A model generated the notes under the pieces. It was not told where the DNA came from, searched no databases, and saw only the letters and a program-made list of their open reading frames with translations. Below are positions 14,046 to 23,781 of a stretch of 35,676 nucleotides of DNA, piece after piece. Source of the DNA: Streptomyces sp. MZ04 (GTDB taxonomy: Bacteria > Actinomycetota > Actinomycetes > Streptomycetales > Streptomycetaceae); assembly GCF_004684775.1 (NCBI RefSeq), contig NZ_SRIC01000052.1, positions 1 through 35,676 on the forward strand, given 5' to 3'. Numbering within the stretch: the stretch's first letter is position 1; every line of letters starts with the position of its first letter. A program made the translations under genes and the position numbers.

Positions 14046-15689
14046 CTACGGCACATGCCGCCGCGCCCGCAGCGCCAGGCTCAGCGCGAGGACCGTCTGC
14101 GGGTCGTCCAGGTCCGTGCCCAGGAGCTCGCTGATCCTGGCGAGGCGGTTGTAGAGCGTCTGGCGGTTCAGGTGCAGTTCGCGTGCCGTCTCCGCCTTGC
14201 GGCCCGCGTGCGCCAGGTACGTCTGCAGGGTGGGCAGCAGCGGCGGCTTCGAGCGCCGGTCGTGGGTGCGCAGGGGGCCGATCGCGCGGTCCACGAAGGC
14301 TGCCAGGGCCGAGTCGTCGTAGTTGTGCAGCCGCCACAGGAGGAGGTCGATGTCCAGGCGGCGCGCGTCGTACCAGGGGCGGTCCGACAGGCCCTGGGCC
14401 GCCGTCGCCGTCTCCGCCGCGTGCCGCAGGCCCGCCGATGCCGCGGCCCAGCCGCCCGCGACGCCGACCACCACCACCGGCGGCTGCGCACCCGCCCGCT
14501 GCATCCCCGCCCGCTCGACACCGGCCCGCAGCGCCGCCGCGACCCGGTCGGCGACCGCGGTGCGTTCGGATTCCGTACGGAGTCCCAGGAGCAACGGGAC
14601 GCGGCCCTCGACCGGGCGTACGCCGAGCAGCACCGGAACGCCCACCGCCGCCAGCTCCTCCGCGACCGCACGCGCGAGGACCGCCCAGCCGCCGCCCGGC
14701 GGCAGCCCGTCCGCGAGCCGCATCACGACCGGGAGCAGCGGGCTGTCGCCGGGCTTGAAGCCGAGCACCCGTGCCTGGGCGGGCGCGTCGTCGGCCGTGA
14801 TGCGCCCCTCCGCGAGATCGGTCAGGAAGTCGCCGCGGCCGCGTGCCGCGAGCTCCTCCTCCTGCCTGGCCTGCATCAGGACCACCGCGAGCGAGCCCGC
14901 CGCCCGTTCCGCCGCGATCCGGTGCACCGGAAGCAGGACGGACTCCACGGCCAGCAGCACGAGCCGGGCACGCACCGACCCGGTGCCGGGTCCGCCGCCC
15001 GGCACATCGACGAGCACCGCGCCCGCGGGCGGCCCGTCCCGGTCGACGGTCCTGCCCCGCAGGCCCTCCCACACCTGGAGCGGATCGGCACACTCCGTGC
15101 CCGCCCCGGCGGCGTACAGAAGCTGCCCGTCCGCCGTCTCCAGGAACACCGGATTGCCGCTGAAGTCCGCGAGGACGCCGAGGACTTGCGGCACCCCGCC
15201 GCCGCCGAGCAGCGCCTCCGTGCAGCGCCGGTGGACCTCCTCGGCCCGCTGGAGCAGCGCGTAGTGGCCGTTGACGATCTCCGTGTGCACCTCTTCGGTG
15301 ACCGTCACGAAAGGCACCTCGCGGTGCAGCTGCACCAGCGGAAGCCCCGCCGCGCGCGCCGTCTCCACGATCGCCGCGGGCAGCCGGGTGAAGCGCGGGC
15401 CCAGCTCGACGACGAGCGCCGCGATGCCGCGCTCGGCGAGCCTGCGTACGAAGGCGCGCTGCTCGGCGGGGCGTGCGCCGAGGCCAAGGCCCGTGGTCAG
15501 GAGCAGCTCGCCGCCCTTGAGCAGCGAGGCGATGTTCGGCACCTCACCGGCGTGCACCCAGCGCACGGTGCGCTGGAGCCGTTCCGCTCCCGCGACCACT
15601 TCCGGCAGGCCGCCGCGCAGCCCCGGAAGTTCCAGGGCCCGCTGCACGGTGATGCCGCCCTGAGTGCCCTGTGTGCCCTGACTGTCCAT
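14046..15689 (-). CDS. PucR-family transcriptional regulator
   Basis: A 547-aa regulator. The N-terminal PucR domain (about 15-130) reads TVQRALELPGLRGGLPEVVAG in pieces and then RTVRWVHAGE..ASLLKGGELLLTTG. The middle contains the GGDEF-like regulatory region. The C-terminal PucR helix-turn-helix is clear in TLQTYLAHAGRKAETARELH followed by LNRQTLYNRLARISELLG. Members respond to nitrogenous metabolites (purines, amino acids, polyamines, GABA) and usually activate adjacent catabolic genes. It is divergent from the APC permease/amine oxidase operon, with a twin 12-bp repeat between them, so that operon is its likely target. ATG at 15687-15689; the length is normal. Confidence 0.92.
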   Translation of the reverse strand: MDSQGTQGTQGGITVQRALELPGLRGGLPEVVAGAERLQRTVRWVHAGEVPNIASLLKGGELLLTTGLGLGARPAEQRAFVRRLAERGIAALVVELGPRFTRLPAAIVETARAAGLPLVQLHREVPFVTVTEEVHTEIVNGHYALLQRAEEVHRRCTEALLGGGGVPQVLGVLADFSGNPVFLETADGQLLYAAGAGTECADPLQVWEGLRGRTVDRDGPPAGAVLVDVPGGGPGTGSVRARLVLLAVESVLLPVHRIAAERAAGSLAVVLMQARQEEELAARGRGDFLTDLAEGRITADDAPAQARVLGFKPGDSPLLPVVMRLADGLPPGGGWAVLARAVAEELAAVGVPVLLGVRPVEGRVPLLLGLRTESERTAVADRVAAALRAGVERAGMQRAGAQPPVVVVGVAGGWAAASAGLRHAAETATAAQGLSDRPWYDARRLDIDLLLWRLHNYDDSALAAFVDRAIGPLRTHDRRSKPPLLPTLQTYLAHAGRKAETARELHLNRQTLYNRLARISELLGTDLDDPQTVLALSLALRARRHVP

Positions 15690-15712
15690 GGGGCGGACGC
15701 TACCTGCGCACA

Positions 15713-15746
15713 GGTTCCGGGAACATCTCCGGCCGGTTACGGGAAC
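15713..15746. promoter_or_regulatory. Twin GGTTNCGGGAAC operator candidate
   Basis: GGTTCCGGGAAC at 15713-15724 and GGTTACGGGAAC at 15735-15746 are direct copies differing at one base, 22 bp start to start (about two helical turns, same DNA face). The first contains the perfect dyad GTTCC-G-GGAAC. They lie between the divergent PucR-type regulator and permease genes and are the best candidate binding site of that regulator. Confidence 0.6.
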
Positions 15747-15848
15747 CCCGGAAGGGGCTCAGGGCCCGACAACTCGTCGCCCCAGCACGCCAATTGCACG
15801 ACCCCTTGTCGCTTGTGGCGTACGTCACTCCACGGCAAGGTGCCCGCC

Positions 15849-17357
15849 ATGCCAGAGCAACCGAGCACACCCGGGGTCCACCGCCTCAAGGCGAACTCCG
15901 TCGGTCTCGTCGGCGTCGTCTTCATGGCCGTCGCCACCGCGGCGCCCATCACGGCGATGACCGGAAACCTGCCCATCGCCGTCGGCGCGGGCAACGGCAC
16001 CGGCGCGCCCGCGGGCTATCTCTTCGCGACCCTCGTCCTGACGGTGTTCTCCGTCGGATACGTCGCCATGGCCAAGCGGATCACCGCGGCCGGCGCCTTC
16101 TACGGCTATATCTCGCACGGCCTCGGCCGGATCGCGGGCATGGCGTCCGGGATGCTCGCCGTCCTCGCGTACGTCGTCTTCGAGGCGTCCATCGTCGGAG
16201 TCTTCGCGTACTTCGCCAAGACCACCGTCCTTGATCAGCTCGGCGCCGACCTGCCGTGGATCCTCTACGCGGCCGCGATGCTCGCCGTCACCGTCGTCCT
16301 GTCGTACTTCGACATCAACCTCACCGCGAAGGCGCTCGGCGTGATGCTGATCGCCGAGATCGCGGTCCTCTTCGCCGTCGCCACCGCCGTACTGATCCAC
16401 GGCGGCGGCCCCGACGGCATCCCCGTCGAGCCGATCAACCCGAAGAACGCCTTCACCGGCACATCCGCCGGGCTCGGCCTCTTCTTCGCCTTCTGGTCCT
16501 GGGTCGGCTTCGAGTCCACCGCCATGTACGGCGAGGAGTCCCGCAACCCCAAGAAGGTCATCCCGCGCGCCACTCTGATCTCGGTCGTCGGCGTCGGGCT
16601 CTTCTACATCTACGTCTCGTGGATGACCATCGCGGGCAACGGCCTGAGCGGTTCGGTGAAGGTCTCGCAGTCCACCAGCCCGCTCGACCTGTTCTTCGAC
16701 CCGGCGCACTCCTTCATCGGGGCCTGGGCCGTCGACACCTTCCAATGGCTCCTGATCACCGGCTCGTTCGCCTGCGGCATGGCCTTCCACCAGTGCGCGT
16801 CGCGCTATCTGTACGCGATCGGGCGCGAGGGCTTCCTGCACCGCGGCCTCGGCCGTACGCACCCCACGCACGGCTCCCCGTACATCGCCTCCTACGTCCA
16901 GTCGGCGATCGCCGTCGGGCTGGTCGCCGTCTTCTGGCTCAGCGGCCAGGACCCGTACATCCACCTGTACACGCTGCTCGCGATCCTCGGCACGATGGCG
17001 ATCCTCATCGTGCAGACCCTCTGCTCGTTCGCCGTCATCGGCTACTTCCGCAAGAACCACCCCGAGGACCGGCACTGGTTCAAGACCTTCCTCGCCCCGC
17101 TGCTCGGCGGCATCGGCATGATCGCCGTCGTCGTCCTCCTCGTGATCAACATGGACACCGCGGCGGGCACGGCCGCCGACTCCCTCTTCTTCAAGGCCAT
17201 CCCCTGGATCGTCGGCCTCGTCTTCTTCGGGGGTCTGGGGCTCGGCCTGTATCTGCGCGCGAAGCAGCCCGCCCGTTACGAGATCATCGGCCGGATCGTC
17301 CTGGAGGACGCGGCCGAGCGCACGACCGACACAGAGCCATCGTCCGCCACCGTCTGA
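15849..17357 (+). CDS. APC-family amino acid/polyamine permease
   Basis: A 502-aa inner-membrane transporter with about 12 hydrophobic segments. The first helix region, LKANSVGLVGVVFMAVATAA followed by PITAMTGNLP, is typical of the APC superfamily. The conserved FFAFWSWVGFES..YGEESRNPKKVIPRA block after helix 6 is also present. Likely cargo is an amino acid or amine, inferred from the adjacent amine oxidase and PucR-type regulator. ATG 15849 has AAGG (15837-15840) 8 nt upstream. The very long open frame extending upstream to 14031 lies antisense to the regulator gene and is not coding. It is followed after 11 bp by the amine oxidase gene, so the two are probably one transcript. Confidence 0.93.
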   Translation: MPEQPSTPGVHRLKANSVGLVGVVFMAVATAAPITAMTGNLPIAVGAGNGTGAPAGYLFATLVLTVFSVGYVAMAKRITAAGAFYGYISHGLGRIAGMASGMLAVLAYVVFEASIVGVFAYFAKTTVLDQLGADLPWILYAAAMLAVTVVLSYFDINLTAKALGVMLIAEIAVLFAVATAVLIHGGGPDGIPVEPINPKNAFTGTSAGLGLFFAFWSWVGFESTAMYGEESRNPKKVIPRATLISVVGVGLFYIYVSWMTIAGNGLSGSVKVSQSTSPLDLFFDPAHSFIGAWAVDTFQWLLITGSFACGMAFHQCASRYLYAIGREGFLHRGLGRTHPTHGSPYIASYVQSAIAVGLVAVFWLSGQDPYIHLYTLLAILGTMAILIVQTLCSFAVIGYFRKNHPEDRHWFKTFLAPLLGGIGMIAVVVLLVINMDTAAGTAADSLFFKAIPWIVGLVFFGGLGLGLYLRAKQPARYEIIGRIVLEDAAERTTDTEPSSATV

Positions 17358-17368
17358 GGGGATCTCCC

Positions 17369-18991
17369 GTGTCTCGTACGAATCCCATGCACGCACTGAA
17401 GCGCCTGGCAGCGGAGCACGGCGAGGCCCAGCGCCTCGGAGTACCCGTCGCCGAACTCCGGGGCGCCGCAGGACAGCCCGCTCGAAGAACAGTCCTCAAA
17501 GGCGCCGCGGGCCTCTCGATCGGGGCCGCCGGACTCGCGGCCGCTCCCCGCGCCAGGGCCGCGACCGGCAAGGGCGCGCCCCGCATAGCCGTCGTGGGAG
17601 CCGGCATCTCGGGCCTCACCGCGGCCCTCACCCTCCACGACGCGGGCCTGAACTGCACGCTCTACGAAGCCAACCCGGACCGGGTCGGCGGCCGCATGTA
17701 CACCCAGCGCGGCCACTGGGCGTACGGCCAGACCTCCGAGATCGGCGGCGAGCTGATCGACACCAGCCACAAGAAGATCCGGGAGCTCTGCCGCCGCTTC
17801 GACCTGCCCGTCGAGGACTTCCTCGGCGGCGGCCCGCGCGGCGCGGAGGAGATCCTCTGGTTCAACGGCGCCTACTACCCGCGCGCCCAGGCCGACGACG
17901 ACTTCAAGGCGGTCTACCAACTCCTGCGCCGCGACCTGTCGGAGGCGGGCGAGGTCTTCTGGAACCAGACCACGCCGACCGGCACCGCCCTCGACAACAT
18001 GTCGCTCTACGAGTGGATCGAATCGCGCGTCCCGGGCGGGCACGGCTCCCCGCTCGGCTGCTGGTTCGACGTCGCCTACAACGTCGAGTACGGCGCCGAC
18101 ACCACCGACCAGTCCGCGCTCGCCCTCGTCCTGCTGATGGGCTACCAGACCAATCCGGGGCACTTCAACATCTGGGGCCTGTCCAACGAGCGCTACCACA
18201 TCACCGGCGGCAACGACCAACTCCCGCGCGCCGTCGCCGACTTCCTGCCCGACGGCACCCTGCGCCCCGGCTGTGCCCTGACCGCCGTACGCGCCAACGC
18301 CGACGGCACGCAGACCCTCACGTACACCGAGGCGGGCGCCGTCCGCACCGCCACCGCCGACCACACGATCCTGTGCGTGCCACTGCCGGTGCTCCAACAA
18401 ATCGACCTCACCAAGGCCGGGTTGGACACCCGGATGACGAACCTGCTGCGGGACGCCCGGATGGGCTACTGCACCAAGCTCAACATGCAGTTCTCCAGCC
18501 GCCCCTGGCGCGGCACCGGCGCCTGGCCCGGTGTCAGCGCGGGCGACTGCTTCACCGACGCCGACTTCCAGCAGACCTGGGACACCACCAAGGTCCAGCC
18601 CGGCACCGGCGGCATCCTCATCCAGTACGGCGGCGGCACCCTCGCGAAGTCCCTGTCACCGGCGGGCCCGTTCCACACCGAGACGGACCCCTACGTACGC
18701 GACCTCTCCACCCGGTATCTGGGCCAGATCGACAAGGTCTTCGCCGGCACCAAGGCCGCCTGGACCGGCAAGGCCCAGCTCTCCGCCTGGCACAAGAACC
18801 CCTACGCGCTCGGCGCCTACTCGTACTGGCCCGTCGGCTATCTGCACCGCTACGCCGGCTACGAAGGCACCCCGCAGGGCAACCTCCACATCGGCGGCGA
18901 GCACTGCAGCTACGACTTCCAGGGCTTCATGGAGGGCGGCGCGACCGAAGGGGAGCGCGCCGCCCGGGAGGTCATCGGGAAACTGGCCTAG
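17369..18991 (+). CDS. Tat-exported flavin monoamine oxidase-family protein
   Basis: A 540-aa FAD amine oxidase. The N-terminal region has a twin-arginine signal (ARRTVLKGAAGLSIGAAG, RR at 39-40) ending near RARA at 61-64. Then the dinucleotide-binding motif VVGAGISGLTAAL (G77/G79/G82) is followed by the ADP-ribose-binding Glu of LYEANPDRVGGRM. The C-terminal flavin-contacting block reads GNLHIGGEHCSYDFQGFMEG. Such enzymes oxidatively deaminate amines or amino acids, giving aldehyde or keto acid, NH3 and H2O2. The signal implies folding with FAD in the cytoplasm and action outside. GTG 17369 has GAGGGG 7 nt upstream, 11 bp after the permease stop. Its TAG shares the CTAG tetranucleotide with the stop of the convergent GH15 gene. 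The substrate is unknown. Confidence 0.9.
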   Translation: MSRTNPMHALKRLAAEHGEAQRLGVPVAELRGAAGQPARRTVLKGAAGLSIGAAGLAAAPRARAATGKGAPRIAVVGAGISGLTAALTLHDAGLNCTLYEANPDRVGGRMYTQRGHWAYGQTSEIGGELIDTSHKKIRELCRRFDLPVEDFLGGGPRGAEEILWFNGAYYPRAQADDDFKAVYQLLRRDLSEAGEVFWNQTTPTGTALDNMSLYEWIESRVPGGHGSPLGCWFDVAYNVEYGADTTDQSALALVLLMGYQTNPGHFNIWGLSNERYHITGGNDQLPRAVADFLPDGTLRPGCALTAVRANADGTQTLTYTEAGAVRTATADHTILCVPLPVLQQIDLTKAGLDTRMTNLLRDARMGYCTKLNMQFSSRPWRGTGAWPGVSAGDCFTDADFQQTWDTTKVQPGTGGILIQYGGGTLAKSLSPAGPFHTETDPYVRDLSTRYLGQIDKVFAGTKAAWTGKAQLSAWHKNPYALGAYSYWPVGYLHRYAGYEGTPQGNLHIGGEHCSYDFQGFMEGGATEGERAAREVIGKLA

Positions 18992-20799
18992 CCGCCGTAC
19001 GCCCCCGAGGCCGTCAGCCGCAGTGCCGTGTCGATCAGCGGGACGTGGCTGAAGGCCTGCGGGAAGTTGCCGACCTGGCGCTGCAGCCGCGGATCCCACT
19101 CCTCGGCGAGCAGCCCCAGGTCGTTCCGCAGCGCGAGCAGCTTCTCGAAGAGCTTGCGGGCCTCGTCGACCCGGCCGATCATCGCCAGGTCGTCCGCCAT
19201 CCAGAACGAGCAGGCCAGGAAGGCGCCTTCGTCACCCTCAAGGCCGTCCACGCCCGCGTCGTCGCCCGAGGTCGGGTAGCGCAGGATGAAGCCGTCCGAC
19301 GTCGAAAGCTCCCGCTGGATCGCCTCGATGGTGCCGATGACGCGCTTGTCGTCGGGCGGCAGGAAGCCCATCTGCGGGATGAGCAGCAGCGAGGCGTCCA
19401 GCTCCTTGGAGCCGTACGACTGCGTGAACGTGTTCCGCTCCTTGTCGTAGCCCTTCTCGCAGACGTCACGGTGGATGTCGTCACGCAGCTCGCGCCACTT
19501 CTCCAGCGGGCCGTCCGCGTCGCCGGACTCGATGAGCTTGATCGTGCGGTCGACCGCGACCCAGCACATCACCTTGGAGTGCACGAAGTGGCGGCGCGGC
19601 CCTCGCACCTCCCAGATGCCCTCGTCCGGCTGGTTCCAGTGCGTCTCCAGGTAGCGGATCAGCTTGAGCTGGAGCAGCGAGGCGTAGTCGTTGCGGGCGA
19701 GGCCCGTCATGTGCGCCAGGTGCAGGGCCTCGGTGACCTCGCCGTACACATCGAGCTGGAGCTGGTGCGCGGCGCCGTTCCCGGCCCGGACCGGCGTGGA
19801 GCCCTCGTATCCGGGAAGCCAGTCCAGCTCGGCCTCGCCCAGCTCGCGCTCGCCCGCGATGCCGTACATGATCTGCAGGTTCTCGGGGTCGCCCGCCACC
19901 GCGCGGAGCAGCCACTCGCGCCAGGCGCGGGCCTCCTCGCGGTACCCGGTGCGAAGGAGCGAGGAGAGCGTGATGGCCGCGTCGCGCAGCCACGTGTAGC
20001 GGTAGTCCCAGTTGCGGGAGCCCCCGATGTCCTCGGGCAGCGAGGTGGTGGGCGCCGCGACGATGCCGCCGGTCGGCGCGTACGTCAGGGCCTTCAGCGT
20101 GATCAGCGAGCGGACCACGGCCTCGCGGTACGGCCCGTGGTACGTGCAGTGCTCGACCCACTCGCGCCAGAACTCCTCGGTCGCCGCGAGGGCGCCCTCG
20201 GGATCGGGCAGCGCGGGCGGCTGCCTGTGGGAGGGCTGCCACGAGATGGTGAACGCGATCCGGTCACCCGGCGCGACCGTGAAGTCCGAGTACGTCGTGA
20301 GGTCCTTGCCGAAGGTCTCGGCCGGGGTGTCGAGCCACACCGAGTCGGGCCCGGCGACGGCCACCGTGCGCCCGTCGACCTTGTGCACCCAGGGCACCAC
20401 ACGCCCGTAACTGAAACGCATCCGCAGCGCGGAGCGCATCGGCACCCGGCCGCTGACGCCCTCGACGATCCGCACCAGCTGCGGGGCGTCGCTGTCGCGC
20501 GGCGGCATGAAATCGGTCACGCGGACCGTGCCGCGCGGGGTGTCCCACTCGGACTCCAGGATCAGCGAGTCGCCGCGGTAGGTGCGCCGCGCCGCCGTCG
20601 GTGGTGGCGCGTCCGGGCTGTGCGCGGGCCCAAGGCGCCAGAATCCGTGCTCCTCCGTGCCGAGCAGCCCGGCGAAGATGGCGTGGGAGTCGAAGCGGGG
20701 CAGGCACAGCCAGTCGACCGTGCCGTCCCGGCAGACCAAGGCGGCGGTCTGCATGTCTCCGATGAGTGCGTAGTCCTCGATGCGCCCGGCCACGTGCAT
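18988..20799 (-). CDS. Glycoside hydrolase family 15 protein (trehalase/glucoamylase-like)
   Basis: A 603-aa cytoplasmic enzyme without signal peptide. The N-terminal beta-sandwich begins RIEDYALIGDMQTAALV, GTVDWLCLPRFDS. The (alpha/alpha)6 catalytic domain includes GGSRNWDYRYTWLRDAA, the acid-containing PDEGIWEVRGPRRHFVHSK and the base-containing LLAEEWDPRLQRQVGNFPQA. The same architecture occurs in the mycobacterial GH15 trehalase, so hydrolysis of trehalose is the leading guess, with glucoamylase or another alpha-glucosidase possible. ATG at 20797-20799 fits the family start, although the GGAG just before it is unusually close. Its stop overlaps that of the convergent amine oxidase gene. 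Confidence 0.92.
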   Translation of the reverse strand: MHVAGRIEDYALIGDMQTAALVCRDGTVDWLCLPRFDSHAIFAGLLGTEEHGFWRLGPAHSPDAPPPTAARRTYRGDSLILESEWDTPRGTVRVTDFMPPRDSDAPQLVRIVEGVSGRVPMRSALRMRFSYGRVVPWVHKVDGRTVAVAGPDSVWLDTPAETFGKDLTTYSDFTVAPGDRIAFTISWQPSHRQPPALPDPEGALAATEEFWREWVEHCTYHGPYREAVVRSLITLKALTYAPTGGIVAAPTTSLPEDIGGSRNWDYRYTWLRDAAITLSSLLRTGYREEARAWREWLLRAVAGDPENLQIMYGIAGERELGEAELDWLPGYEGSTPVRAGNGAAHQLQLDVYGEVTEALHLAHMTGLARNDYASLLQLKLIRYLETHWNQPDEGIWEVRGPRRHFVHSKVMCWVAVDRTIKLIESGDADGPLEKWRELRDDIHRDVCEKGYDKERNTFTQSYGSKELDASLLLIPQMGFLPPDDKRVIGTIEAIQRELSTSDGFILRYPTSGDDAGVDGLEGDEGAFLACSFWMADDLAMIGRVDEARKLFEKLLALRNDLGLLAEEWDPRLQRQVGNFPQAFSHVPLIDTALRLTASGAYGG

Positions 20800-21213
20800 C
20801 TCCAGTCAAACGGCCACGTCGCCCGCTCGGGGCGCTCGCTCTACGGTCAGAGGTTCGCTGTAAGTCGCTGTAAAACGAACTGCGCGAGCCTCTTGTTCCT
20901 GGAGAACGGGCGGGGGTGATGCCGTTGGTCGGACGGCTCGGCAGCAAGTGTCCGAGCAGGATACGACGCACCCCGGTGATCTGCGCGCCGCTCCGGGCAA
21001 CGTGGCTGCGCCGAACGGGTGAGCGCCAGGTGAGGCGGCTGTGAAGAGAGTGTCGGAGCGTGGCCGGAAGCAGCCTCGTCCCGTCGCTGATACCCTGGTA
21101 GCCCGTGAGCCGGTGGTCATAGAACCCCCGAACCGCAGCGACGGCGCCTCCCCCGAATCCCTGGTGAGAGCGCCGGTACGCACCCTCCAGACCGCGACCA
21201 CGGGAGCCCCCCT
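20800..21213. other. Divergent promoter region between GH15 gene and pyrG
   Basis: This 414-bp stretch has no supported gene. Near the GH15 side, TCGCTGTAA occurs at 20855-20863 and 20865-20873 (10-bp period, one helical turn). The repeat is enclosed by GTTCG (20853-20857) and CGAAC (20876-20880), an operator-like arrangement. Near pyrG, TACCCT at 21091-21096 resembles a -10 but has no convincing -35. GGGAG just upstream of 21214 is the probable pyrG ribosome binding site. No riboswitch is recognised. Confidence 0.55.
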
Positions 21214-22887
<1,674 letters not shown>

Positions 22888-22906
22888 CACAAGGGTTGTA
22901 CGGTTG

Positions 22907-22940
22907 CCGGGGTACGCGTCTTTCGAGGCGCGTGCCCCGG
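22907..22940 (+). terminator. Strong intrinsic terminator after pyrG
   Basis: A 15-bp stem (22907-22921 with 22926-22940, including two G-U pairs) is capped by a TTCG tetraloop and followed by TTTCTGTTT. This is an unusually complete factor-independent terminator for high-GC DNA, 19 bp after the pyrG stop. Confidence 0.9.
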
Positions 22941-22974
22941 TTTCTGTTTGTGTACGTGGGAGGAACAGGTCCGC

Positions 22975-23613
22975 ATGACCGACATGACGACGCTTCTGGA
23001 CACCGCCGAGGAGTGGCAGGTCACGGCGACCGCGACCCCGTTCCAGGGCAACAAGACGAGTGTCCGCACCGACGACGTGGTCATGCCCGACGGGACCGTC
23101 GTCCGCCGCGACTACCAGGTGCACCCCGGCTCGGTCGCCGTGCTCGCGCTCGACGACGCGGGCCGCGTCCTGGTCCTGCGCCAGTACCGCCACCCGGTCC
23201 GCCAGAAGCTCTGGGAGATCCCGGCGGGCCTGCTCGACATCCCCGGCGAGAACCCGTTGCACGCCGCCCAGCGCGAGCTCTACGAAGAGGCGCACGTCAA
23301 GGCCGAGGACTGGCGCGTCCTCACCGACGTCTACACCACGCCCGGCGGCTGCGACGAGGCCGTGCGCGTCTTCCTCGCCCGTGAGCTGTCCGAGGCCGAG
23401 GGCGAGCGCTTCGAAGTCTCCGAGGAGGAGATGGACATGGAGCTCGCGCGCGTACCGCTCGAAGAGCTCGTACGCGGTGTGCTCGCCGGCGAGCTGCACA
23501 ACAACTGCCTCGTCGTGGGCGCCCTTTCGCTCACCGCCGCGCTGAACGGCGACGGCGTCGACGCGCTGCGCCCGGCCGACGCGCCCTGGCCCGCGCGTCC
23601 GTTCGAGGCCTGA
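22975..23613 (+). CDS. NUDIX hydrolase, ADP-ribose pyrophosphatase-like
   Basis: A 212-aa NUDIX protein in the same place after pyrG as the ADP-ribose pyrophosphatase gene Rv1700 of M. tuberculosis. The expected reaction is ADP-ribose to AMP plus ribose 5-phosphate. The catalytic box is GLLDIPGE..NPLHAAQRELYEEAHV, with REL-x-EE intact. The spacing between the first Gly and Glu is one residue longer than the textbook box, and the usual Gly near the end is His. ATG 22975 is preceded by GGGAGGA at 11 nt; an in-frame GTG at 22948 would lie on the terminator flank and is less likely, while ATG 22984 is a minor alternative. Confidence 0.92.
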   Translation: MTDMTTLLDTAEEWQVTATATPFQGNKTSVRTDDVVMPDGTVVRRDYQVHPGSVAVLALDDAGRVLVLRQYRHPVRQKLWEIPAGLLDIPGENPLHAAQRELYEEAHVKAEDWRVLTDVYTTPGGCDEAVRVFLARELSEAEGERFEVSEEEMDMELARVPLEELVRGVLAGELHNNCLVVGALSLTAALNGDGVDALRPADAPWPARPFEA

Positions 23614-23781
23614 GCGCACCCCGGGGGTCGTCTTCAGACTCCGGTACGACGATCCGCTGATCCGATCGGGCGACTTGTGCGCCCCGCGTGACGGGGGACG
23701 CGACAGGGCCTGAACTAGGCTCTGGAAGCGTCCCGACCGGAGTCCCGGCGGGTTCGCGCGCAGGCGGACGGAGCATGGCCC

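Noticed and set aside
14031..15848. 600-codon open frame antisense to the PucR-type gene and continuous with the permease
   Set aside because: It mirrors the opposite-strand codon pattern (Arg/Pro/Ala-rich translation); the permease has a good ribosome binding site at 15849 and a family-typical N-terminus there.
18013..20919. 968-codon plus-strand open frame across amine oxidase and GH15 genes
   Set aside because: It is out of frame with the amine oxidase and antisense to GH15, with low-complexity Arg-rich translation; it is a high-GC shadow.
20881..21213. Small coding genes or a riboswitch upstream of pyrG
   Set aside because: Short open frames lack ribosome binding sites and host-like codon bias, and no known riboswitch core was recognised.
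22948..22974. Upstream GTG start for the NUDIX protein
   Set aside because: It lies within the flank of the pyrG terminator, has no ribosome binding site, and adds non-homologous residues; GGGAGGA serves ATG 22975.
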